From NCBI RefSeq assembly GCF_003448965.1, contig NZ_QRGC01000016.1:1-64000 (forward strand): 64,000 bases of DNA, given 5' to 3'. Source of the DNA: Oceanicella sp. SM1341. GTDB taxonomy: Bacteria; Pseudomonadota; Alphaproteobacteria; Rhodobacterales; Rhodobacteraceae. Of the stretch, positions 1-8,766 are shown piece after piece. Position numbers and translations under genes: made by a program. Position 1 is the stretch's first letter. Every line of letters begins with the position of its first letter. The notes below the pieces were generated by a model. It saw only the letters and a program-made list of their open reading frames with translations. It did no database searches and had not been told where the DNA came from.

Positions 1-2
1 GC

Positions 3-245
3 GCCGGGCTCGGCGCCGACGGGCCCCTGCCGCTGCGCGCCGCCCGGCCGCTCTCGCAGGCCGAGGCGCGCGCCTGTGCCGAGGCGCTCTCGGGCGTGCT
101 GGGCCGGCCGGTCAGCCTCGCGGTGGAGGCGGACGCGGCCCTCATCGCCGGGCTGGAGCTCGCCCTGCCGCACGCGCGGGTGCGCAACTCGTTCCGCGCC
201 GATCTCGACCGCATTGCCACGGAGCTCACCCGCCATGACGACTGA
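3..245 (+). CDS. atpF: ATP synthase subunit B (AtpF, N-ATPase type), C-terminal part
   Basis: Partial gene entering from the left edge; the last 80 codons are visible and end in TGA at 243-245. In the known N-ATPase operon order (atpDCQRBEFAG) atpF lies directly before atpA and atpG, which is the order here. The visible tail (...[19 protein letters not shown]...) resembles the delta-like end of ATPase peripheral-stalk subunits, and I recall N-ATPase B subunits carrying such an extension; that resemblance is from memory. It would anchor the stator to the F1 head. The end overlaps the atpA start by 11 nt, suggesting translational coupling. The identity rests mainly on context, since only the tail is present. 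Confidence 0.6.
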   Translation, partial: AGLGADGPLPLRAARPLSQAEARACAEALSGVLGRPVSLAVEADAALIAGLELALPHARVRNSFRADLDRIATELTRHDD

Positions 246-1782
246 CCGGACCGACGACTGGCTGGAGGACGGCCGCGCCCGCCTCGCCCGTGCCACCCTC
301 GCGCCGGAGGCCGAGGCCGTGGGCCGGGTGGAGCAGGTGTCGGACGGCATCGCCCGCGTCTCCGGCCTGCCCGACGTGCGGCTCAACGAACTGCTGCGCT
401 TCGACGGCGGGCGCTTCGGCTTCGCCCTCAGCCTCGACGCCGATTCCATCGGCGCCGTGCTGCTCGACGGCGAGGAGGGTATCGCCGCGGGCAGCCCGGT
501 GCGCGGCACGGGCGAGGTGGTGGAGGTGCCGGTGGGCCCGGGCCTTCTGGGCCGTGTGCTCGACCCGCTGGGCCGCCCGCTCGACGGCGGCGGCCCGGTG
601 GAGGCGGAGGCGCATGCGCCCGCCGAGCGCCCCGCCCCGGCCATCATCGAGCGCGACCTCGTCTCCGCGCCGATGGAGACCGGCATCCTGGTGGTCGACG
701 CGCTCTTCGCCCTCGGCCGCGGCCAGCGCGAGCTCATCGTGGGAGACCGCGCCACCGGCAAGACCTCCATCGCGGTGGACGCGATGGTGAACCAGAAACA
801 CTCGGAGGTGATCTGCGTCTATGTCGCCGTGGGCCAGCGCGCCACGGCGGTGGAGCGGGTGATCGAGGCGGTGCGGGCGCATGGCGCGCCCGAGCGCTGC
901 ATCTTCGTGGTCGCCCCCGCCGCCACCGCGCCGGGCCTGCAATGGATCGCACCCTTCGCCGGCATGACCATGGCCGAATATTTCCGCGACCGGGGCCAGG
1001 ACGCGCTGATCATCATCGACGATCTCACCAAGCATGCCGCCACGCACCGCGAGCTTGCCCTGCTCACCCGCGAGCCCCCGGGGCGCGAGGCCTATCCGGG
1101 CGACGTGTTCTACGTGCATGCCCGGCTGCTCGAGCGGGCGGCGAAGCTCTCGGCGGCGCGGGGCGGCGGCTCGCTCACCGCGCTGCCCGTGGCCGAGACC
1201 GATGCGGGCAACCTCTCCGCCTACATCCCCACCAACCTGATCTCGATCACCGACGGGCAGATCGTGCTCGGCGCGCGGCTCTTCGCGGCAAACCAGCGCC
1301 CGGCGGTGGACGTGGGGCTGAGCGTGAGCCGGGTGGGCGGAAAGGCGCAGAAAAAGGCGCTGCGCGCGGTCTCCGGCCGGGTGCGGCTCGACTATGCGCA
1401 GTTTCTGGAGCTGGAGATGTTCACCCGCTTCGGCGGCATGTCCGACACGAGGGTGAAGGCGCAGATCGCGCGCGGCGAGCGCATCCGCGCCCTGCTCACC
1501 CAGCCGCGCTTCGCCGGGCTGCGCATGGCCGACCAGGTGGCGCTGCTCGCCGCCCTGGCCGACGGCGCGCTCGACGCCCTGCCGCCCGAACGCTTCCCCG
1601 CGCTGCGCGCCCGCCTGCCCGGCCATCTTGACGCCACCGCCGGCCCCGCCCTCGCCGCCCTCGGTGAGGGCGACGCGCTGGAGGACGCGGTGCGGGCCGA
1701 GCTCGTCGCCGCCGTGACGGCACTGGCGCAGACGCTTGCGGCCGAGGCCGGGAATACCGCCGAAACCGGGGCCGCGCCATGA
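235..1782 (+). CDS. atpA: ATP synthase F1 subunit alpha, N-ATPase type
   Basis: A 515-residue alpha subunit of an F-type ATPase; it forms the F1 hexamer with beta and carries the non-catalytic nucleotide sites. The P-loop GDRATGKTS sits near residues 170-178 (the usual form is GDRQTGKTA), and the adenine-pocket and C-terminal helical regions are present. The ATG at 235 follows atpF with an 11-nt overlap; a longer frame begins upstream but its first 53 codons are atpF read out of frame. Alpha followed directly by gamma with no delta gene nearby fits the N-ATPase layout rather than the housekeeping atpHAGDC operon. N-ATPases are second, often sodium-linked, ATPases. Confidence 0.93.
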   Translation: MTTDRTDDWLEDGRARLARATLAPEAEAVGRVEQVSDGIARVSGLPDVRLNELLRFDGGRFGFALSLDADSIGAVLLDGEEGIAAGSPVRGTGEVVEVPVGPGLLGRVLDPLGRPLDGGGPVEAEAHAPAERPAPAIIERDLVSAPMETGILVVDALFALGRGQRELIVGDRATGKTSIAVDAMVNQKHSEVICVYVAVGQRATAVERVIEAVRAHGAPERCIFVVAPAATAPGLQWIAPFAGMTMAEYFRDRGQDALIIIDDLTKHAATHRELALLTREPPGREAYPGDVFYVHARLLERAAKLSAARGGGSLTALPVAETDAGNLSAYIPTNLISITDGQIVLGARLFAANQRPAVDVGLSVSRVGGKAQKKALRAVSGRVRLDYAQFLELEMFTRFGGMSDTRVKAQIARGERIRALLTQPRFAGLRMADQVALLAALADGALDALPPERFPALRARLPGHLDATAGPALAALGEGDALEDAVRAELVAAVTALAQTLAAEAGNTAETGAAP

Positions 1783-1904
1783 GGCCGGAGCGCGCCGCGC
1801 CGGCCGGGAGGGGCCCAGCGGCGCCGCCGCGCGCCGGCCGCTGCCGCCCCGGGGGCCGGCTGTCCGAGGCTCTCCACCGCGCCGGCCCCGGAGCGCCGGC
1901 ATGA
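1779..1904 (+). CDS. Possible 41-residue linking ORF between atpA and atpG
   Basis: An ATG at 1779 overlaps the atpA stop (ATGA) and runs 41 codons to a TGA at 1902-1904 that overlaps the atpG ATG (again ATGA). The predicted peptide is rich in Ala, Gly, Pro and Arg with no recognisable domain. It bridges the only gap in the visible part of the operon. It could be a short translated linker that keeps ribosomes on the message and couples atpG to atpA, or a chance frame in GC-rich spacer. I cannot tell which; no family is recognised. Confidence 0.2.
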   Translation: MRPERAAPAGRGPAAPPRAGRCRPGGRLSEALHRAGPGAPA

Positions 1905-2749
1905 GCGGCCGGCGGGGCGATATCGCCGCGCGCATCGAGACGGTGCAGAGCCTCTCCTCGGTGATCTCGGCCATGCGCGGCATCGCCGCCGCCCGCACGC
2001 GCGAGGCGCAAACCTACCTCGAGGGCATCCGCGCCTATGCCGCCACCGTGGGCACCGGCATTTCCGAGGCGCTCGCGCTGCTGCCCGAGGAGCGCGATGC
2101 GCCGCCCGCGCGCGACGGCCAGCACATCATCGTGGCGCTCTGCGCCGAGCAGGGCTTTGCCGGCACGTTCAGCGAGCGCGTTCTCGACGCGGCGGAGGCG
2201 CAGATGGCGGGGCCTGCCTCCGGGCTCTGCGTGGTGGGAGACCGGGGGCTGATGGCGGCCTCGGCGCGCAACCGCCCGGTGCTGCGCTCCGAGCCGATGA
2301 TCGCCCACCCCGGGCAGGCCGCACTGCTGGCCGGCCGCCTCACCGATGCGCTGTGGAGCGGGCTGGCGGAGGGCGGGCTTGCCCGGCTCACCCTCGTGCA
2401 CGCGGTGCCCGACCCGCAATCGGCGCTGCGCATCGAGACCCGCCGGCTGGTGCCCTTCGACTTCTCGCGCTTCCCGCCCGCCACGGGCCGGCCGCTGATC
2501 ACCCTCCCGCCGCGCGAGTTGCTTGACGCGCTGGTGCAGGAATACGTCTTCGCCGAGTTCTGCGAGGCGATCACCCTCTCCTTCGCCGCCGAGAGCGAGG
2601 CGCGGATGCGCGCCATGGTGGCGGCGCGCAACAATGTCTCGAACACGCTGGAGGAACTCGTCGCCACCGCGCGCCGGCTGCGGCAGGAGGAGATCACCTC
2701 CGAGATCGTCGAGCTTGCCTCCGGCGCGCTGGCGCAGCGCGGGCGCTGA
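1901..2749 (+). CDS. atpG: ATP synthase F1 subunit gamma, N-ATPase type
   Basis: A 282-residue gamma subunit, the central rotor shaft of F1. The N-terminal helix (RIETVQSLSSVISAMRGIAA) and the C-terminal helix (AARNNVSNTLEELVATARRL) are the two coiled-coil ends of the family; the middle is a shortened Rossmann-like part. The ATG at 1901 is preceded by GGAG 7 nt upstream; the frame upstream of it is not conserved-looking. It is the last gene of the N-ATPase operon, matching the known atpDCQRBEFAG order, and is followed by a non-coding stretch. Confidence 0.85.
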   Translation: MSGRRGDIAARIETVQSLSSVISAMRGIAAARTREAQTYLEGIRAYAATVGTGISEALALLPEERDAPPARDGQHIIVALCAEQGFAGTFSERVLDAAEAQMAGPASGLCVVGDRGLMAASARNRPVLRSEPMIAHPGQAALLAGRLTDALWSGLAEGGLARLTLVHAVPDPQSALRIETRRLVPFDFSRFPPATGRPLITLPPRELLDALVQEYVFAEFCEAITLSFAAESEARMRAMVAARNNVSNTLEELVATARRLRQEEITSEIVELASGALAQRGR

Positions 2750-3100
2750 GGGCGGGCGCTTTCGCAGCAGGGCCGCGGGCGGTACGTGGGGATGGCCGCG
2801 GACCTACCGGGCGCGGCCGGGAGAGCACGGCTGCTGCATGCCACGTGCCCCCGTACGTGCCGCACGCCGGGCTGGCCCTGCCGCACCGCGGGGTGAGACC
2901 TGCGCAGGACTGCCGCTGCGGGCCATCCGTCCTCGCGCGTGCCGCCTGCCGCGCAGACCCTGCCTCACCGCCGGGTGAGACGCGCGGAGGACGGGCCCGG
3001 CTGCTGCGCTCCACGCTGCATTCATGCGCCGTTTTCCGGTCACCGCGCGGGGCTCCTCCGGGTTGGTCGCAGGCTCGCGGCGATGCTCGCCGCTGTCGCG
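2750..3100. other. Non-coding stretch between convergent atpG and sulfatase genes
   Basis: About 350 bp with no frame that looks like a gene. It holds two imperfect copies, about 82 bp apart, of a sequence of the form CACCGc.GGGTGAGAC...GGAC (near 2887 and 2968). It also has a 6-bp stem CTCACC/GGTGAG (2964-2969 and 2974-2979, 4-nt loop) and a 10-bp palindrome CCTGCGCAGG (2899-2908). These could serve as terminators for the two convergent operons, but there is no T-run. Confidence 0.4.
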
Positions 3101-4801
3101 CTACTCGCCGGGCGTGGTCTCCGGCCGGGCCGGTTCGGGACTCGGCTCGGGGCTTGGGGCCGGGCCGCGGTAGCGGACGGTGAGCTCCTCGGGCACTTCC
3201 GAGCCGTCGTAGAGCCCGAGCAGGATGCCGGTGCGCCGCGACTTGCCGCGCATCGACAGGATCTCGCCGTCCGAGATCGTGGTGCGCTGCGCCATGCGCC
3301 GGGCCCAGCGGCCGAGCCGCTCGTACATCACCTCGATGATGCCGGCATGGGCGGGGCTGGCGCCGAGGTCGGTGAGCTCGCCCGGGTCGGCCTGCATGTC
3401 GAAGAGCATCGGCCGGAAGCCGCCCTCCGCATGCATGAACTTCCAGCGCTTGTCCGCGATCATGAACAGCCGCGCATCACGCGGGGCGAGGCCGAGGTTC
3501 GCCGCCATCGGCGTGGCGGAGAAATCGTATTCCGACACCGCGAATTCGCGCCACTCCGCCGGCTCCTCCCCCTCGAGGAAGGGCATCAGCGAACGGCCCT
3601 CGACGATATGCTCCGGCACCTCGCCCCCCGCCGCCTCGATGAAGGTGGCGGCGAGGTCGATCTGCTCGACCAGTTCGTCGCAGACCGTGCCGCGGGTGTC
3701 ATCGGCCTCGGCGCGCGGATCGTAGACGATCAGCGGCACCTTCACCGAGCAGTCGTGGAACAGGTCCTTCTCGCCCAGCCAGTGGTCGCCCAGATAGTCG
3801 CCATGGTCGGAGGTGATCACGATCAGCGTGTCCTCCATGCGCCCGCTCTGCTCGAGATAGGCGAAGAGCCGGCCCATCTGGTCATCGCATTGTTTTATCA
3901 GGCCCATGTAGGCGGGGATGACCTTGTCGCGCACCTCGTCACGCGAGAAGGCGCGGCCGATGGCGTTGTTCATGTATTGCTCGTAGACCGGATGCGGCGC
4001 CTCGCGCTCGGCCGGGCTGCGCGTGGGCGGCACCACCTGCGCGGGGCCGTACAGCGCGTGGTAGGGCGCCGGCACGATGTAGGGCCAGTGCGGCTTGATG
4101 TAGGAGAGATGGCACAGCCAGGGGGCGCCGCCGCGCTTCTCCTCCATGAACTCGATGGCGCGGGAGGTGAGCCAGGGGGTCTCGGAATGCTCCTCGCGGA
4201 TGTTGGCCGGCCGGTCGGCGTGCTGCATCAGCCAGCCGGAGGCCATGTCGCCCGCCTCGGTCACGCCCGAATTTGCGTTGTCGTGCCAGGGGTTGGCGCT
4301 GGGGTAGCCCTGCGCCTTGAGGTATTCGTTGTAGGGGGAGCGCTTGCGGTCGTAGAACCCGTCCGGCCCCTCGCCCCAGAGGCCGTCGTCGCGCACCCAG
4401 GGGTCGAAGCCGCATTCGGCCACGCGCGCGCCGATCACGCCCTCGCGGCTCAGGCCCAGCTCCTCCATGCCCGCGTCATCGGCCTTCATGTGGGTCTTGC
4501 CGATGAGCCAGCTCTCCATCCCGAGGCGGCGCAGGTGGCTGCCGAGGGTGCGCTCGCCCACCTTCAGCGGGAAGTTGTTCCAGGCCGCGCCATGGCTGCT
4601 CACGTAGCGGCCGGTGTAGGTGCTCATCCGCGACGCGCCGCAGACCGGCGACTGCACGTAGGCGCGCGAGAAGCGCACCCCGCGCGCGGCCAGCGCGTCG
4701 ATATGCGGGGTCTCGAGGAAAGGGTGGCCGGCGCAGCTCAGGTAGTCCCAGCGCAGCTGGTCGAACATGATGAAGAGGATGTTGCGGATCTGTCTGGTCA
4801 T
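3101..4801 (-). CDS. Type I sulfatase / phosphonate monoesterase family hydrolase
   Basis: A 566-residue member of the alkaline-phosphatase superfamily that would hydrolyse sulfate or phosphonate esters. The N-terminus has the metal-binding FDQLRWD (Asp14) and the formylglycine site VCGASRMSTYTG with Cys54, a C-x-A-x-R form of the usual C-x-P-x-R motif. Later metal and substrate motifs include GKTHMK and SDHGDYLGDH. There is no obvious signal peptide, so it is probably cytoplasmic. The chosen ATG begins the conserved fold; the 200 codons upstream in the same frame overlap the TAXI gene and are not protein-like. It is the third gene of the minus-strand operon after a TRAP-TAXI transporter, which may import its sulfated substrate. 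Substrate unknown. Confidence 0.85.
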   Translation of the reverse strand: MTRQIRNILFIMFDQLRWDYLSCAGHPFLETPHIDALAARGVRFSRAYVQSPVCGASRMSTYTGRYVSSHGAAWNNFPLKVGERTLGSHLRRLGMESWLIGKTHMKADDAGMEELGLSREGVIGARVAECGFDPWVRDDGLWGEGPDGFYDRKRSPYNEYLKAQGYPSANPWHDNANSGVTEAGDMASGWLMQHADRPANIREEHSETPWLTSRAIEFMEEKRGGAPWLCHLSYIKPHWPYIVPAPYHALYGPAQVVPPTRSPAEREAPHPVYEQYMNNAIGRAFSRDEVRDKVIPAYMGLIKQCDDQMGRLFAYLEQSGRMEDTLIVITSDHGDYLGDHWLGEKDLFHDCSVKVPLIVYDPRAEADDTRGTVCDELVEQIDLAATFIEAAGGEVPEHIVEGRSLMPFLEGEEPAEWREFAVSEYDFSATPMAANLGLAPRDARLFMIADKRWKFMHAEGGFRPMLFDMQADPGELTDLGASPAHAGIIEVMYERLGRWARRMAQRTTISDGEILSMRGKSRRTGILLGLYDGSEVPEELTVRYRGPAPSPEPSPEPARPETTPGE

Positions 4802-4857
4802 GGCGTGCCTGGGCAAACGGGGGTGGTTCGGGGGGCCGGGCAGCCCCCCGCGGGGTG

Positions 4858-5877
4858 TCAATCGGCGAGCGAGGCCTCGGGGATCTCCACCCCGATCTCC
4901 TCGTAGTAGCGCGCAGCACCGGGGTGCAGGGCCATGCCGCCCGGGCTCACCGCATAGTCGAGCGTGATGCGCTTGAGCCAGGGCGCGCTGTCGCGCATCT
5001 TCTCTGCCCCTTCCCAGAAGGCTTTCGTGATGGCGTAGACCGTGTCCTCGTCGAGGTCGGCGCGGGTGGCGACACCCACCACCGAGCCCAGCGAGTAGAC
5101 GTCGTCGGTGTTCACCACGTTCGGCCCGTAGGTGCCGGCGGGGATGGTCTCGAGCGAGCGGCCGGGGATGCGCGAGGGGGCGAGCTGGTCGTCGCTCTGC
5201 GCCTCCACCTGCGCCTTGTCGGGGCCGAGCAGGCGCAGCTTGCTGGTGGCGGTGAGCTGCTCGAGCTGCGGGAAGGGCGGGATGCCGCCCACGGCATAGA
5301 CATCCACCTGCCGGTCCTGGAAGGCCTGGAAGGCGGAGGACCAGGAGCCCTTGAAGTTCTCGTAATCCTCGCCCGGCTTCATGCCGGTCTGCGCCTCGAT
5401 CCACTGGCGCGCGGTGTTCCAGGCCCCGCCGCCGGGGGGGCCGAGAAACACCTTCTTGCCGCGGATATCCTCCAGCGAGGTCATGCCGTCATCGGCATAG
5501 GTCACGAAATGATAGGTGCCGTAGGGAAACCAGAACACGAGGCGGACATTGCCGGCCAGCTCCGGCGCCGAGGAGAGCTTCTGGTACATGAAGCTGCCGG
5601 TCTTCATCGCGTCGTAGACCGTGGGCGAGGACATCACGAAGTCGAGCTTGCCCTGCGCGAGGTCGACCATGTGCTTGGTCGCGGCCCCGGTGGCGTCGAC
5701 CGTGATCTCGTAGTCGTCCTGCTCCTGGTTCACGATGGTCGCCATGGTCGACATGGTGAGATAGGCCGAGGAGCCCGGCGCGATGGTGGCCATGCGGATC
5801 TTCTCCGCCGCCCCGGCACCCGTGCCGAGCGCTGCGAGGGCCGCGGCCGCAAGGGCCAGTTGGCGCATGGGTTTCAT
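4858..5877 (-). CDS. TRAP-TAXI transporter solute-binding protein
   Basis: A 339-residue periplasmic binding protein of the TAXI type. The Sec signal peptide (MKPMRQLALAAAALAALGTG, cleavage after AGA or GAA) is followed by the family start KIRMATIAPGSSAYLTMS. The body contains DIRGKKVFLGPPGGGAWNT, typical of TAXI proteins. It captures an organic anion for the fused permease encoded just upstream. The ATG at 5877 overlaps the permease stop (ATGA), with GGGAGG 6 nt upstream. The position after the permease and before a sulfatase suggests an organosulfate or similar ligand, which is inference from context. Confidence 0.9.
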   Translation of the reverse strand: MKPMRQLALAAAALAALGTGAGAAEKIRMATIAPGSSAYLTMSTMATIVNQEQDDYEITVDATGAATKHMVDLAQGKLDFVMSSPTVYDAMKTGSFMYQKLSSAPELAGNVRLVFWFPYGTYHFVTYADDGMTSLEDIRGKKVFLGPPGGGAWNTARQWIEAQTGMKPGEDYENFKGSWSSAFQAFQDRQVDVYAVGGIPPFPQLEQLTATSKLRLLGPDKAQVEAQSDDQLAPSRIPGRSLETIPAGTYGPNVVNTDDVYSLGSVVGVATRADLDEDTVYAITKAFWEGAEKMRDSAPWLKRITLDYAVSPGGMALHPGAARYYEEIGVEIPEASLAD

Positions 5878-7766
5878 TCCTGTCCTCCCGTGTTTCGTGT
5901 GAGTTTTGTTGGCGCGGAGAGCGGCGCGCCGCGCCAGCGGTGCAGCGCCATGGCGGCAGCGGCGAGCCCGAAGCCCGCGACGCTCGGCTCCACCCCCGGC
6001 CAGAGGATGGCGAGGGCGGCGGCGAGCCGCAGCGCCACCTCCCACAGCTCCAGCCGCCGGGTGTCGAAGCGCGACAGCGCGGTCGCGATCATCCAGGTGG
6101 CGGAGAAGAAGCACAGCACCGCCCAGGCGAGGCCCGCCACAGTCACCCCCTCGATGATCAGGATGTCGGGGTGGTAGACGAAGAGGAACGGGATGATGAA
6201 CCCCGCGATGGACAGGCGCAGCGCCTCGAACCCGGTCTCCATCGGCTTTGCCCCGGCGATGGGCGCGGCGGCGAAGGCCGCGAGGCCCACCGGCGGTGTC
6301 ACCACCGAGAGCACGCCGAAATAGAGCATGAAGAGATGCGCCGCGATGGTGGGCACCCCCAGCCGCTCCAGCGCCGGGCCCATCACCAGCGCCACGATGA
6401 GATAGGCCGGCGCCGAGGGCACGCCCATGCCCATCACCAGGCAGCCCAGCATCACCAGCACCAGGCTCAGGAACAGGCTCTCGCCCGAGAGCGACAGGAT
6501 GCCTTGCGCGAACTGCAGCCCCACCCCGGTCATGTTGATCACCCCGATCACCACGCCGATGGCCGTCACGATCACCATCAGCGTGGCCGAGGTGCGCCCG
6601 GCCGAGACCAGCGCCGCCCACCAGGCCGCGGGCCGCCGGAAGGCCGGGAACAGCGCGAGGCACAGCACCACCGCCACGCCGAGCGCCACCACCCCGGCAA
6701 ACTGCGCCGTGCGCCCCTGCACCAACAGCCCCACGATCACGCCGAGCGGGATGAAGAAGGCGAGGCTCTGCAGCCAGTCGGCCCTCGTGATGCGCTCGCG
6801 CTCGGCCTTCGGCGTGGGGCGGATGCCCATGCGGCGCGATTCCACCAGCACCACCATGAACAGGCTCGCGTAGTAGAACACCGCCGGCAGCGTGGCCGCC
6901 ACCACGATGGAGAGATAGGGAATGCCGGTCACGTCGGCCATCAGGAAGGCGACCACGCCCATCACCGGCGGCATGATCTGCCCGCCGGTGGAGGCCGCCG
7001 CCTCCACCGCGCCGGCGAATTTCGGCCGGAAGCCCGCGCGCTTGATGATCGGGATGGTGAAGATGCCGGTCGAGACCACGTTGGCCACCGCCGCCCCCGA
7101 CATGGTGCCGAACAGCGCCGAGCCCACGATGGAGGCATGCGCCGGCCCGCCGGTGAAGCGCCCGGTGGCGCCGAAGGCGAGCTTGAGCAGCACCGCGCCC
7201 GCGCCCGAGGCCTGCAGCACCGCGCCGAACACGATGAACACCAGAACCACCCGGCTCACCACCTCCACCGGCCGGCCGAAGGCGCCGTCGGTGGAGTACC
7301 ACAGGTTTTCCGCCACGCGGGTCCAGGCCTCGCCCGCGCCGAAAAGGCTGGTGGGCGCAAGGATATAGGCGAGCAGGAACAGGTAGACGAGCAGCATCGG
7401 CAGGCCAAAGCCCCGCCATGTCGCGTAGCCGATGAGCGCGAAGGCGGCCCAGCCCATCATCAGCTGCGCCCCGGAGATCTCGATGAAGAACTCCTCCTGC
7501 TCCAGCATCACCCCCAGCCAGTTCCACAGCAGCCAGAGGAATACCGCCGCGAGCCCGAGGTGCAGCGCATTGAGCCAGCCCGGCCGCGGCGCGCCTGCGG
7601 CCGGGCCCTGCCCGAGCAGCAGCACCAGCATGCCGAGCCCCACGCTGAGCCCCGAGACCCAGGCATTGTCGAACACGCCGAAGGCGGACGTGTACACCGC
7701 CAGGCCCGCGAGGCAGACCGACGCCGCGTCCGCGCCCGCATCAAAGGCGCGGTTATGATTATACAT
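5874..7766 (-). CDS. TRAP transporter fused permease (4TM/12TM type)
   Basis: A 630-residue inner-membrane protein fusing the small (4-helix) and large (12-helix) TRAP permease subunits, the form that partners TAXI binding proteins. Hydrophobic helices fill the whole length; the large-subunit signature lies around GGQIMPPVMGVVAFLMADVTGI and LGMGVPSAPAYLIVAL-like segments (the latter here GMGVPSAPAYLIVALV). It moves solutes with a sodium or proton gradient. The ATG at 7766 has GGGAGG upstream; 31 earlier in-frame codons lie in the divergent promoter region and are rejected. First gene of the minus-strand operon, divergent from the IclR regulator. Confidence 0.92.
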   Translation of the reverse strand: MYNHNRAFDAGADAASVCLAGLAVYTSAFGVFDNAWVSGLSVGLGMLVLLLGQGPAAGAPRPGWLNALHLGLAAVFLWLLWNWLGVMLEQEEFFIEISGAQLMMGWAAFALIGYATWRGFGLPMLLVYLFLLAYILAPTSLFGAGEAWTRVAENLWYSTDGAFGRPVEVVSRVVLVFIVFGAVLQASGAGAVLLKLAFGATGRFTGGPAHASIVGSALFGTMSGAAVANVVSTGIFTIPIIKRAGFRPKFAGAVEAAASTGGQIMPPVMGVVAFLMADVTGIPYLSIVVAATLPAVFYYASLFMVVLVESRRMGIRPTPKAERERITRADWLQSLAFFIPLGVIVGLLVQGRTAQFAGVVALGVAVVLCLALFPAFRRPAAWWAALVSAGRTSATLMVIVTAIGVVIGVINMTGVGLQFAQGILSLSGESLFLSLVLVMLGCLVMGMGVPSAPAYLIVALVMGPALERLGVPTIAAHLFMLYFGVLSVVTPPVGLAAFAAAPIAGAKPMETGFEALRLSIAGFIIPFLFVYHPDILIIEGVTVAGLAWAVLCFFSATWMIATALSRFDTRRLELWEVALRLAAALAILWPGVEPSVAGFGLAAAAMALHRWRGAPLSAPTKLTRNTGGQE

Positions 7767-7841
7767 GGCCGTTTCCTCCCTAAGGTCGGCGGAGGGGAGG
7801 ATGCTCCCGCGCCCTTGCCGCGACAATGAGCGATGCGTTAA

Positions 7842-7905
7842 CGTGCCGCTCAGCGGCACGGGCTCGCCTGCTGTGCCGCTCGCCGGATGCGCCGCTCAAT
7901 GGCGC
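7842..7905. promoter_or_regulatory. Candidate IclR operator: palindrome plus repeated GYGCCGCT boxes
   Basis: Between the divergent permease and IclR genes there is an exact palindrome CGTGCCGC-TCA-GCGGCACG (7842-7860). The half-site recurs as GTGCCGCT at 7843 and 7873 and GCGCCGCT at 7889. The last copy also forms an inverted repeat GCGCC-N7-GGCGC (7889-7905). The repeats sit just before the IclR start and would overlap the divergent promoters. Binding by the adjacent IclR protein is inferred. Confidence 0.5.
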
Positions 7906-7926
7906 GCGGCCCGGGGGGAGACGCCG

Positions 7927-8766
7927 ATGGGCGCATTGGAAAACCGCTCACTCGACCGGGGCATCACCCTGATGGAGATCCTCGCGCGCAGCGGGTCGAG
8001 CTCGCTCGCCGAGCTGCACGCCGCCTCCGGCCTGCCGAAATCCTCCATCCGCCGGCTGCTGGGCACGCTGATCGCCCGGCGCATCGTGCGCCGCTCGCTC
8101 TCCGACGGGCGCTACCGCATCAACATCACCCTGCCGATGAGCACCGGCGCACCGATCCCGCACGGGCTCGCCTGGCTGGTGGACCTCTCGCTGCCGCTCG
8201 CGCTCGCGCTCACCCACCGGGTGCGCTGGCCCTCCGACATCCACGTGATGGACGGCCGGCGCATGCAGATCGTCGAATCCACCCGCCCCGCGAGCCCGTT
8301 CCACATCTACCCCGGCCGGGTGAACCGCTGGCTCAACATCTTCGGCACCGCCTCGGGCACCGCCTGCCTCTCGGCCATGCGCCGCGAGGCGGTGATGGAG
8401 GTGCACCGGCTCACCGAAGGCGACGAGACCTGGGGCCTCGCCCGCTTCGGCCTCGGCATCGAGGCCTATCTCGACATCCTGGAGGCCACGCGCCGGCGCG
8501 GTTATGCCATCCGCCTCTCGGCCTACCTGGGCGAGACGGTGTTCGACGACGGGCTCGCCGCCATCGCCCTGCCGCTCATCGAGCGCGGCCGGCCGCTGGG
8601 CGCGCTCACCCTGCTCTGGCCGCGGGTGCACCTCACCCACGAGGCCTTCGCCGCCGAGCATCTCGGCCCCCTGCGCGACACCACGCAGCGCATCTGCGCC
8701 GCCCTCGACGCGCGCACCGCCCCCCCGGAGAGGACAGAGGATGCAGTTCACCCTCAGCGAACTTGA
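7927..8766 (+). CDS. IclR family transcriptional regulator
   Basis: A 279-residue regulator. The N-terminal winged helix-turn-helix covers about residues 8-65 (SLAELHAASGLPKSSIRRLLGTL), and the rest matches the IclR effector-binding domain, including FGTASGTACLSAM. The ATG at 7927 has GGGGGGAG upstream; the longer frame starting at 7765 crosses the divergent promoter region and is rejected. It is divergent from the TRAP-TAXI/sulfatase operon, its likely target, and its end overlaps the next gene by 26 nt, so that enzyme probably shares its promoter. The effector is unknown. Confidence 0.88.
   Translation: MGALENRSLDRGITLMEILARSGSSSLAELHAASGLPKSSIRRLLGTLIARRIVRRSLSDGRYRINITLPMSTGAPIPHGLAWLVDLSLPLALALTHRVRWPSDIHVMDGRRMQIVESTRPASPFHIYPGRVNRWLNIFGTASGTACLSAMRREAVMEVHRLTEGDETWGLARFGLGIEAYLDILEATRRRGYAIRLSAYLGETVFDDGLAAIALPLIERGRPLGALTLLWPRVHLTHEAFAAEHLGPLRDTTQRICAALDARTAPPERTEDAVHPQRT

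Noticed and set aside
226-1998. 590-codon open frame opposite atpA
   Set aside because: Rich in His, Arg, Ala and Gly with no domain; it mirrors atpA and is a high-GC shadow. The same holds for the long frames opposite other genes, such as 2939-4906, 5940-7829, 10798-12156, 24709-26412 and 60187-63666.
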